Positions 16,680 to 23,411 of a stretch of DNA of 64,000 bases are shown here, piece by piece. A program made the position numbers and the translations under genes. How positions within the stretch are numbered: the stretch's first letter is position 1; every line of letters starts with the position of its first letter. This stretch comes from a bacterium (GTDB lineage Bacteria > Zhuqueibacterota > Zhuqueibacteria > Residuimicrobiales > Residuimicrobiaceae), in contig JAKQNR010000020.1 in NCBI GenBank assembly GCA_029565685.1, positions 1-64,000 of the forward strand. The letters run 5' to 3'. The notes beneath the pieces are model-generated. The model did not search any database. It saw only the letters and a list, made by a program, of their open reading frames with translations, and had not been told where the DNA came from.

Positions 16680-16708
16680 TTGAAATTATTGGAAATAAAT
16701 CATATCTT
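16680..16708 (+). promoter_or_regulatory. Candidate promoter for the GT4 gene
   Basis: TTGAAA (16680-16685), 17-base spacer, TATCTT (16703-16708) in an AT-rich stretch, ending 17 bases before the start codon, just ahead of ggagg. The -10 box is weak and a leader this short leaves little room. Confidence 0.3.
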
Positions 16709-16725
16709 GTAAGCGTGGAGGCTCT

Positions 16726-17877
16726 ATGTGCTCAAAACTTAAAATACTTATGGTCGGTCCCCGTCCACCGCAAATCGGCGGAATCGAATTTGTAGTGGAG
16801 GATCTGCTCCAGTCCAAGCTGGCAGAATGGTGCGAGGTGCATCATCTCGATATCTCCAAGCCGAAAAGCCGCAGTGCGCAGCAGTTTAAATCTGTCGCTG
16901 GGTACGCCCGTTCTTTTAATCGTCCGCTCCGTATGTCGCTGTACAGTTTCGGCTACTCTGTCTGTCATTTTTTCAAGATGTTATACCGGCTGGCGACCGG
17001 TGGCGACCAGGTGGTGAACCTGCACTCCTCCTCTTATTTGTCTTATTGGGAGAAATGCGTGTATTTGGATCTGGCCAAGCTCTTTGGTAAAAAGGTGGTA
17101 GTGCATATCCATGGATCCGCGTTTGACTCTTTTGTGGAGAAAAGCGGCAGATGGACCAGGCGCTTGCTGCTCTGGCATCTGCGCCGTTTTGACCGGGTCA
17201 TCGCCTTGTCCCCTTTTTGGTTCGAGTTTTTTCAGCAGTATCTATCAGCTGAAAAGATCGCTTTGGTGGAGACCGGCATCAGAACCGCTGATTATCTTAA
17301 CCGGGTGAATGAGGCCGCCCCGTTTCCGTCCATCGTTTTTATCGGTGAAGTGTGCAAGCGCAAAGGCATTTATGATTTATTACCAGCTTTGGCCGAATTG
17401 GCTAAAACGATTCCTGACATCAGGTTGATCGTCGTCGGGCCAGGTGAGGTCGAAGAGGCTGCAGGTTTGGCACAGCGGCTGGGTGTTGCCACACAGGTAG
17501 AGTTCGTGGGGCCCAGGTACGGAATGGAAAAGTTGGCATATCTTCAGCAGGCGTGGTGTTTTTGTCTGCCCTCTTATGCCGAGGTGTTTCCGGTGGTGAT
17601 TCTGGAGGCCATGGCATGCGGTCTTCCAGTGGTTTCAACTTTTACCGGCGGCGTTCCGGATGCGGTGCAGGATGGTCGTAACGGTTTATTGGTTCCGGCC
17701 GGTGATCGACCGGCGCTGACTGCTGCGTTGTCTCGTGTGCTGTTGGATGGCTCTTTACGTCGGTCCATGGGAGAGGCGAACAGGCAGCGCGCCATAGAGC
17801 GATATGACGTGACAGTCAGTGCAGCCAAGTTACGCCGGATTTATGGACAGGTTTGCGCAACCGCCTGCCAGGAATGA
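16726..17877 (+). CDS. GT4-family glycosyltransferase
   Basis: ATG with ggagg seven bases upstream; 383 residues, typical for GT-B glycosyltransferases. The N-terminal half opens with a Rossmann strand and glycine loop (ILMVGPRPPQIGGIEFVVED). The C-terminal half has IVFIGEVCKRKGIYDLLPA, IRLIVVGPGE and the donor-binding motif EVFPVVILEAMACGLPVV, with the E-x7-E acidic pair of GT4 enzymes, then TGGVPDAV and GLLVPAGD. It should transfer an NDP-activated sugar to a lipid- or glycan-linked acceptor at the inner face of the membrane. The acceptor is unknown. It stands alone between a tRNA and housekeeping genes, away from the glycan cluster at 52-63 kb. Confidence 0.92.
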   Translation: MCSKLKILMVGPRPPQIGGIEFVVEDLLQSKLAEWCEVHHLDISKPKSRSAQQFKSVAGYARSFNRPLRMSLYSFGYSVCHFFKMLYRLATGGDQVVNLHSSSYLSYWEKCVYLDLAKLFGKKVVVHIHGSAFDSFVEKSGRWTRRLLLWHLRRFDRVIALSPFWFEFFQQYLSAEKIALVETGIRTADYLNRVNEAAPFPSIVFIGEVCKRKGIYDLLPALAELAKTIPDIRLIVVGPGEVEEAAGLAQRLGVATQVEFVGPRYGMEKLAYLQQAWCFCLPSYAEVFPVVILEAMACGLPVVSTFTGGVPDAVQDGRNGLLVPAGDRPALTAALSRVLLDGSLRRSMGEANRQRAIERYDVTVSAAKLRRIYGQVCATACQE

Positions 17878-18007
17878 CCAAGGCTGTAAACTAGGTTTCC
17901 ACCGGTCGGCGCAACTCAGCATGCAGTTGCATCCGCTTTCATAGAGCACGCTCATGCCTGGTTTCTTGCTCTAAGGTTGTATTTTTAGCTTGCTTTTTGT
18001 TGAAAAT

Positions 18008-18033
18008 TTGACTAAACTATTTACAATTATAAT
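18008..18033 (+). promoter_or_regulatory. Candidate promoter for the FmdB-like gene
   Basis: A perfect -10 TATAAT at 18028-18033 stands in AT-rich DNA 20 bases before the start codon. The nearest -35-like box is TTGACT at 18008-18013, but the spacer is only 14 bases, so the -35 call is doubtful. Confidence 0.35.
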
Positions 18034-18052
18034 GATATGTTGAAGGGTCGAC

Positions 18053-18280
18053 ATGCCCATTCACGAATATCGTTGCGACAGGTGTGGGAAGGTTTTTGAA
18101 GAGCTGATACGTTCGAGTTTCTCCGAGCAGGCGATCGTGTGCCGCCATTGCGGAAGCAGTGAGATAACGCGCGCCCTATCCCTGTTTGGTTTCGCCTCCA
18201 AGAGCCATTCTGGAACCACGGTTGCATCCGGCCACAGCTGTTCCGGCTGCCATTCCCATAACTGCAGCCAATGTCATTAA
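18053..18280 (+). CDS. FmdB-family zinc-ribbon protein
   Basis: 75 residues. The first 45 are the FmdB/CxxC_CXXC_SSSS-type regulatory zinc ribbon: MPIHEYRCDRCGKVFEEL, then VCRHCGSS, giving two CxxC knuckles. The tail is short and Cys/His-rich (CSGCHSHNCSQCH), which could bind a further metal ion. Members are often next to translation or housekeeping genes; the actual role is not established. gaaggg precedes the start. The downstream HU-like gene follows after about 125 bases. Confidence 0.9.
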   Translation: MPIHEYRCDRCGKVFEELIRSSFSEQAIVCRHCGSSEITRALSLFGFASKSHSGTTVASGHSCSGCHSHNCSQCH

Positions 18281-18404
18281 ATCGAGCGTATCAAGCGGGT
18301 GCTTTAGCGAGTCGAGTCCGGAGAGAATGTGCAAAAGATCTCGATCTGCATTTGTTCATGGTTCATTGAACGAGTTATTGCCCCATCAAATCAGGAGCCA
18401 AGGA

Positions 18405-18728
18405 ATGACTAAAGCAGAAATTGTAGATGTAATTGCTGAAGGGACCGGGCTGACCAAGCTGGAAACACAGGCCGTGATCGACGGCTTTCTGGCAACTGTG
18501 CGCTATGCTTTGCAGAAGAAGGAGCGAGTGGATCTACGCGGTTTCGGAAATTTTTACATCGTCAAGCGGGCGGCCCGTACGACCATCAATCCAGTCTCCC
18601 GGGAAACGATAAAAATTCCAGAGCATTTTGCGCCTGTGTTTCGGCCGTCAAAGGAATTGAAGAAATATATCAATGATTATACGGCAAAAAGCTTTTCTGA
18701 AGAAGAGCCCATATCCCATCAGGAATAG
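18405..18728 (+). CDS. HU/IHF-family DNA-binding protein
   Basis: The start at ATG 18405 has aggag nine bases upstream; the frame is open further up but without a start that fits the family. 107 residues: the first 90 cover the HU fold (MTKAEIVDVIAEGTGLTK, VIDGFLATVRYALQKKERVD, LRGFGNFYIVKR, then PETIKIPE-like RETIKIPEHFAPVFRPSKELK), with an acidic 15-residue tail. The DNA-intercalating arm reads RAARTTINPVSRETI, with the Asn-Pro pair present. It bends and compacts DNA. The next gene, a 31-residue basic peptide, begins 12 bases after its stop, so the two are probably cotranscribed. Confidence 0.93.
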   Translation: MTKAEIVDVIAEGTGLTKLETQAVIDGFLATVRYALQKKERVDLRGFGNFYIVKRAARTTINPVSRETIKIPEHFAPVFRPSKELKKYINDYTAKSFSEEEPISHQE

Positions 18729-18740
18729 GAGGTGATCGTC

Positions 18741-18836
18741 TTGCCGAGCGGGAAGAAACGTAAGCGTCACAAGATTGCAACGCACAAACGGAAGAAAAGA
18801 CTCCGAAAGGACAGACATAAGAAGAAACTCCGTTGA
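18741..18836 (+). CDS. COX24/AURKAIP1-type basic mini-protein (31 aa)
   Basis: A TTG start at 18741, nine bases after taggaggtga, a near-perfect Shine-Dalgarno, opens a 31-codon frame ending in TGA. The product is almost all Lys/Arg/His (MPSGKKRKRHKIATHKRKKR, then LRKDRHKKKLR). This matches the tiny bacterial proteins of the Bacteroidetes/Chlorobi group that are annotated as AURKAIP1/COX24-domain, related to the C-terminus of mitochondrial ribosomal protein mS38. A role on the small ribosomal subunit is likely by homology. It sits behind an HU-like gene and before xseA. Too short for usual gene callers. Confidence 0.85.
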   Translation: MPSGKKRKRHKIATHKRKKRLRKDRHKKKLR

Positions 18837-18843
18837 CAAACCT

Positions 18844-18875
18844 AGGGCTGAGACGCGTTCTTGGCCCTTTTGTTT
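18844..18875 (+). terminator. Weak terminator after the COX24-like gene
   Basis: Arms agggc (18844-18848) and gccct (18864-18868) followed by tttgtttt. The stem has only five pairs, so the call is tentative. Confidence 0.35.
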
Positions 18876-18958
18876 TGCAGATCTATCCGCCCTGTTGAAG
18901 CGCCGGCACGGGCGACTGGAATAGCGGGCATCTGGTGTGTGTTGTTGAAAGCGATCGT

Positions 18959-20206
18959 ATGGATCAGGAAGAGGTTTTCGCAGCGGTTTATTCGGTCTCA
19001 GAATTGACGCGCGAGATTAAAAGTCTGCTCGAGGATCATTTGCCGCCCGTATGGCTGCAGGGTGAGCTTTCCAATTTCATCCGTCACAGCTCGGGTCATA
19101 TGTATTTTTCCCTCAAGGACCAGGACGCGCAGATCGCCGGCGTCATGTGGCGTCAGCGCAACCTGTTGTTGACTTTTACCCCGCGGGACGGCATGCAGGT
19201 GCGCGTTTTCGGTCAAGTGCGCGTATATGAAAAGCGCGGCACTTATCAGTTGGATGTGCTCAAAATGGCGCCGGCTGGTGTCGGGGCTTTGCAGGCTGCG
19301 TTTGAAAAGCTCAAAGCGCAACTGCACGCGGAAGGTCTGTTTGACGCCGACCGCAAGAGGCCGTTGCCTCGTTTTCCGAACGCAGTGGGCATTGTGACCT
19401 CTGCGACAGGAGCGGCCCTGCGCGATATCGTGCAGATCATCCGCCGGCGGGCGCCCGGCCTGCAGATGATACTGCGGCCGACGCTGGTCCAGGGGGAAGA
19501 AGCGGCGGAGGACATCGTTCAGGCGATTCGCGAGTTCAACGAGTTCGACCAAGTGGACGTTCTCATCGTCGGCCGCGGTGGGGGATCTCTCGAGGACCTG
19601 TGGCCGTTCAATGAAGAAAAAGTAGCGCGGGCCATTCGCGCCTCACACATTCCTGTTGTCTCGGCCGTCGGCCATGAGATCGATTTCACCATTGCGGATT
19701 TTGTCGCAGACCTTCGCGCCGCTACGCCCTCAGCGGCTGCAGAGCTGGTGGCGCCTCTGCACAGCGCATTGCGTCAGGACCTGCGAGAGTTGAAGAATCG
19801 CTGCCGTCGGGCGTTCGAACGATCGCTGCATCAGCATCGGGATCGGCTGATGCGGCTGCGTTCGCACTATGGCCTGCGCCGTCCGGCGGATTTGCTCTAT
19901 CAGCGGCGGCAGCGGGTGGATGAGCTGTTGCAGAGCATCCGCTCCAGCTGCCGGAATCGTCTGGTCCAGGATCAGCGGCGCCTGGCGCACAACCGTCAGC
20001 TGCTGACCAGCTTGGGCCCGGAATCGGTTTTACGTCGAGGTTATGCGCTGTGTTGGGATGAGCAGACCCGGCATCTGGTAACCCGTGTGGCGGCTGTAAC
20101 CCCGGGGGAGACACTGACCGTTCAACTTCACGACGGCCGGTGGCAGGGCCGCGTGGACGAGATATCCAACGGAAAATGGGACCAAGTCGTCGTGGAAAAA
20201 AAATAA
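18959..20206 (+). CDS. xseA: Exodeoxyribonuclease VII large subunit
   Basis: 415 residues from ATG 18959 (MDQEEVFAAVYSVSELTREI); an in-frame GTG at 18935 is the alternative. The N-terminal OB-fold spans about residues 15-105 (VWLQGELSNFIRHSSGHMYF). The catalytic domain carries the family signatures GIVTSATGAALRDI, GRGGGSLEDLWPFNEE and SAVGHEIDFTIADFVAD, and a coiled-coil tail follows. With XseB it degrades single-stranded DNA to acid-soluble oligonucleotides and works in DNA repair. The small-subunit gene starts 38 bases downstream, the usual arrangement. Confidence 0.97.
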   Translation: MDQEEVFAAVYSVSELTREIKSLLEDHLPPVWLQGELSNFIRHSSGHMYFSLKDQDAQIAGVMWRQRNLLLTFTPRDGMQVRVFGQVRVYEKRGTYQLDVLKMAPAGVGALQAAFEKLKAQLHAEGLFDADRKRPLPRFPNAVGIVTSATGAALRDIVQIIRRRAPGLQMILRPTLVQGEEAAEDIVQAIREFNEFDQVDVLIVGRGGGSLEDLWPFNEEKVARAIRASHIPVVSAVGHEIDFTIADFVADLRAATPSAAAELVAPLHSALRQDLRELKNRCRRAFERSLHQHRDRLMRLRSHYGLRRPADLLYQRRQRVDELLQSIRSSCRNRLVQDQRRLAHNRQLLTSLGPESVLRRGYALCWDEQTRHLVTRVAAVTPGETLTVQLHDGRWQGRVDEISNGKWDQVVVEKK

Positions 20207-20244
20207 TCGCATTTATCTTTTACCCTTGTTAACTTGGGTCGATC

Positions 20245-20466
20245 ATGAACAAATTGAACTTTGAGAACGCCATGGAGCGGCTGGAAGAGATCGCCGATCA
20301 GCTGGAGGACGGCTCCCAGTCTCTAGATGAATCCTTGAAGCTCTTTGCAGAGGCCAATAAGCTGGCCGCCTTCTGCACCGGCAAGCTTGATGAAGCGGAA
20401 AAGAAATTAAAGATATTGATCAAAGACCAGGATTCCTATACCCTGGATGATGAAGAAACGGAATGA
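20245..20466 (+). CDS. xseB: Exodeoxyribonuclease VII small subunit
   Basis: 73 residues, normal for XseB. The pattern FENAMERLEEIADQLEDGS, LDESLKLFAEANKLAAFC and LDEAEKKL is the family's paired helices, which form a hairpin binding XseA. The acidic tail (DSYTLDDEETE) is common. It lies between xseA and dxs, and its end overlaps the earliest possible start of dxs (20447). Confidence 0.95.
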   Translation: MNKLNFENAMERLEEIADQLEDGSQSLDESLKLFAEANKLAAFCTGKLDEAEKKLKILIKDQDSYTLDDEETE

Positions 20467-20476
20467 TTCTGTTCGT

Positions 20477-22423
20477 ATGGACCCCATTTTACCCAATGTC
20501 AATTCACCGGCGGATCTCAAAAAGCTTTCCGTGCCGGAGTTGGTGCGGCTGGCGCATGAGATCCGCGAATACATTGTCGACACTCTGAGCAAAACCGGTG
20601 GTCATCTGGCGCCGTCGCTCGGCGTAGTGGAGCTGACCTTGGTCCTGCACAAGCTGTTCGACTGCCCGGTCGACAAGATCGTCTGGGACGTCGGCCATCA
20701 ATCCTATGCCCACAAGATCATCACCGGCCGGCGTGAGCAGTTCAAGACCATCCGTCAACAGGGGGGCATCAGCGGTTTTCCCAAACCGTCCGAAAGCCCG
20801 TACGACTCATTCGGCGTCGGCCATGCCAGCACCGCCATCTCCGCAGCCTACGGCATGGTGGCGGCGCGCGATCTGGCGGGCGAAAAATATCATGTGATCG
20901 CTGTGGTGGGGGATGGCGCCCTCACCGGCGGCCTGGCGTATGAGGGCCTCAACAATGCGGGCGCTTCGGGCAAAAATTTTATCGTGATCCTCAACGACAA
21001 CAGCATGTCGATCTCGCCCAATGTCGGCGCCATGGCTCACTATCTGACCAACCTGATCTCTAATCCCATGTACAACCGGATCAAGAATGAGATCTGGGAT
21101 TTTACCGGCCGTTTCGACAAAATGGGGCCGCGCATTCGCCGCGCGGCTAAAAGCATGGAAGCCACTCTCAAGGGATTCGTCGTTCCCGGCGTCTTATTCG
21201 AACGTATGGGATTTCGTTATTTCGGACCCATCGACGGGCATAACATTTCCGCCTTGATCAGTGTGCTCAGCGAAATACGCCGGTTCAACGGACCTCTACT
21301 GCTGCACGTTCTGACCAAGAAAGGGCGTGGGTATGTTCCGGCGGAAAACAACGCGCCGGTTTTTCATGGCCTTGGTAAATTCGATATCGAAACCGGACTG
21401 GCGATCAAGTCCTCGCCGATCCCCAGTTGGACCGAGGTGTTCGGCCAGACCCTGTGCCGGCTGGCTGAACAGGACGAAAGGATCGTCGCGATCACCGCAG
21501 CCATGGCTTTGGGCACTGGCCTGACGAAATTTGCCGAGCGGTTTCCCAACCGTTTTTTTGACGTCGGCATTGCCGAAGGCCATGCGGTCACCTTTGCCGC
21601 TGGAATGGCCCAACAGGGATATCGTCCGGTGGTTGCCATCTATTCCACTTTTTTGCAGCGCGGGTATGATCATGTCATCCACGATGTGGCGCTGCAGCGT
21701 TTGCCGGTGGTGTTCGCCATCGACCGCGCCGGACTGGTGGGCGACGATGGTCCCACTCATCACGGTGTTTTCGACCTTGCCTATTTACGCACCATCCCCA
21801 ACCTGGTGGTTATGTCGCCGAGAGATGAGGAAGAGCTTCGTCATATGGTATTTACCGCCCTGCAATACCGCGAGGGACCGATTGCCATCCGCTATCCGCG
21901 CGGACACGCCATGGGCGTGCCGTTGACCGATTCGGTCACAGCGCTGACCATCGGCGAAAGCGAAGTAATGCGAAGCGGCGACCAGGTGGCCCTTTTAGCC
22001 GTGGGCCCGATGCTGCAACGGGCGCTGTCCGCCGCTGATCTAATCCATAAACAACTGGGCTGCAGTCCTGAAGTGATCAACGTCCGCTTCATAAAGCCGG
22101 TGGATAAAAAGATGCTGGATCGCCTCGCCGAGACGTTTCCATTGATCATCACCCTGGAGGAGGGCGTGCTCAAAGGCGGATTCGGCAGCGAGGTGCTGGA
22201 GTATTTTGCTGATGAAAAACATCATGCACCTGAGATCATCCGCTGCGGCCTGCCGGACGCTTTTATCCCCCAGGGCGACCGGGAACAACTGCTGGATGAC
22301 GTTGGCCTGAGCCCGGAGGCGATCTGTCAGGCGGTCGCCCGATCTGGGGCTCTGGGCGCGCACAGAAAGACAACGAGAATCAAGGATCTATTCCGCATGC
22401 ATCGAAGGAAAAAGATCGCATGA
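20477..22423 (+). CDS. dxs: 1-deoxy-D-xylulose-5-phosphate synthase
   Basis: Condenses pyruvate and glyceraldehyde 3-phosphate to DXP with thiamine diphosphate, the first step of the MEP isoprenoid pathway. Family signatures: SKTGGHLAPSLGVVELT, WDVGHQSYAHKIITGR, the TPP/Mg site GDGALTGG to LNDNSMSISPNVG, GPIDGHN, the pyrimidine domain FFDVGIAEGHAVTFAAGMA, and RAGLVGDDGPTHHG. 648 residues from ATG 20477, which lies ten bases past the xseB stop; ATG 20447 inside xseB would add ten residues. Neither start has a strong ribosome binding site, so coupling to xseB is likely. The stop overlaps the start of nadK (ATGA). Confidence 0.96.
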   Translation: MDPILPNVNSPADLKKLSVPELVRLAHEIREYIVDTLSKTGGHLAPSLGVVELTLVLHKLFDCPVDKIVWDVGHQSYAHKIITGRREQFKTIRQQGGISGFPKPSESPYDSFGVGHASTAISAAYGMVAARDLAGEKYHVIAVVGDGALTGGLAYEGLNNAGASGKNFIVILNDNSMSISPNVGAMAHYLTNLISNPMYNRIKNEIWDFTGRFDKMGPRIRRAAKSMEATLKGFVVPGVLFERMGFRYFGPIDGHNISALISVLSEIRRFNGPLLLHVLTKKGRGYVPAENNAPVFHGLGKFDIETGLAIKSSPIPSWTEVFGQTLCRLAEQDERIVAITAAMALGTGLTKFAERFPNRFFDVGIAEGHAVTFAAGMAQQGYRPVVAIYSTFLQRGYDHVIHDVALQRLPVVFAIDRAGLVGDDGPTHHGVFDLAYLRTIPNLVVMSPRDEEELRHMVFTALQYREGPIAIRYPRGHAMGVPLTDSVTALTIGESEVMRSGDQVALLAVGPMLQRALSAADLIHKQLGCSPEVINVRFIKPVDKKMLDRLAETFPLIITLEEGVLKGGFGSEVLEYFADEKHHAPEIIRCGLPDAFIPQGDREQLLDDVGLSPEAICQAVARSGALGAHRKTTRIKDLFRMHRRKKIA

Positions 22424-23310
22424 TCACCATCGGCATTGTCGCCAACCGTTTCAAGCCTAGAGCGCGGCCGGTGATTAAAAATTTTGTCGACCTGTTGCGC
22501 GAGGCTGAGGCGCAGGCTCTCTATGCCGCTGAAAACGCAGAATTTCTTAAACTGACGTCGGCGGACAGAACCGTTCCGCTGGCGCAGCTGGGCGAACACA
22601 GTCAGGTGGTGGTGGCGTTCGGAGGCGATGGCACTTTGCTCTCCACCGCCTGTGAAGTGGGCGCCAGCGGCGTACCCATCCTTGGAGTTAATCTCGGCGG
22701 GCTGGGATTTCTCGCAGAGACCAAGACCGATGAGATCCGCGAAACCGTGCAGGATCTGGTGAACCAGCACTATACGATCATCGAACGCATGGTGCTTGCG
22801 GTTCGTGTGCACGTCTCCGGACAGATCAAAAACTATTGGGCGTTGAACGACGTGGTGGTCGATAAGGGAACTTCGGCGAGGCTGATCCTGATCGACGCCC
22901 TGGTGGATGGCAACTATCTCAACACCTATCGCAGTGACGGACTGATCATCGCCACACCGACCGGTTCCACCGCTTATTCGCTCTCCGCCGGCGGCCCGCT
23001 GTTGATGCCGGTGATGCAGGCCATCTTGGTCACGCCGATCTGCCCTCATTCGCTGACCGTGCGCCCCATTGTGCTCTCTGAGCGCAGCGTGCTGTCGATT
23101 TCGACGCGCGGTCAGGATAAACCGGTGCAGGTCAATATCGACGGCCAGAACCGTTTCGTCATTCGCGCGGGGGACTGGCTGGAGATCAGCAAGGCCGATT
23201 ACTCGGTACGATGGGTTTCAAGCAACAAACGGGACTTTTTCTCGATCCTGCGAACCAAGTTGAACTGGGGATTTGATTTATCCATGCAATCCAACAGCGC
23301 TCCGGCCTAG
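22420..23310 (+). CDS. nadK: NAD kinase
   Basis: 296 residues. Phosphorylates NAD to NADP. Contains the diagnostic GGDGT (VVAFGGDGTLLSTA), GVNLGGLGFLAE, a LNDVVVDKG segment at the usual LNEVVI site (Asp for Glu), YRSDGLIIATPTGSTAYSLS and AGGPLL. The ATG overlaps the dxs stop by four bases, which indicates translational coupling. A GC-rich inverted repeat follows the stop. Confidence 0.95.
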   Translation: MITIGIVANRFKPRARPVIKNFVDLLREAEAQALYAAENAEFLKLTSADRTVPLAQLGEHSQVVVAFGGDGTLLSTACEVGASGVPILGVNLGGLGFLAETKTDEIRETVQDLVNQHYTIIERMVLAVRVHVSGQIKNYWALNDVVVDKGTSARLILIDALVDGNYLNTYRSDGLIIATPTGSTAYSLSAGGPLLMPVMQAILVTPICPHSLTVRPIVLSERSVLSISTRGQDKPVQVNIDGQNRFVIRAGDWLEISKADYSVRWVSSNKRDFFSILRTKLNWGFDLSMQSNSAPA

Positions 23311-23374
23311 GGCCGGCGCTGATCAAAGGGTATGCCCCTGACTCGGATCCGTTTCTCCTTCGCTTCCGGATCCG
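23295..23374. repeat. Inverted repeats between nadK and mutS
   Basis: Two stem-loops: one at the nadK end (agcgctccggcc / ggccggcgct, about 23296-23322, with a two-base bulge) and one with perfect arms cggatccg at 23344-23351 and 23367-23374. Neither has a T-run. They may stabilise or attenuate the transcript before mutS. Confidence 0.4.
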
Positions 23375-23411
23375 CGCAAACCTGCATCCTTAGGATGAGA
23401 CGGACACAGGC

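Noticed and set aside
18186-18404. Longer start for the HU gene, reading through 73 extra codons
   Set aside because: This stretch overlaps the FmdB gene and does not resemble an HU N-terminus; ATG 18405 has a good Shine-Dalgarno.
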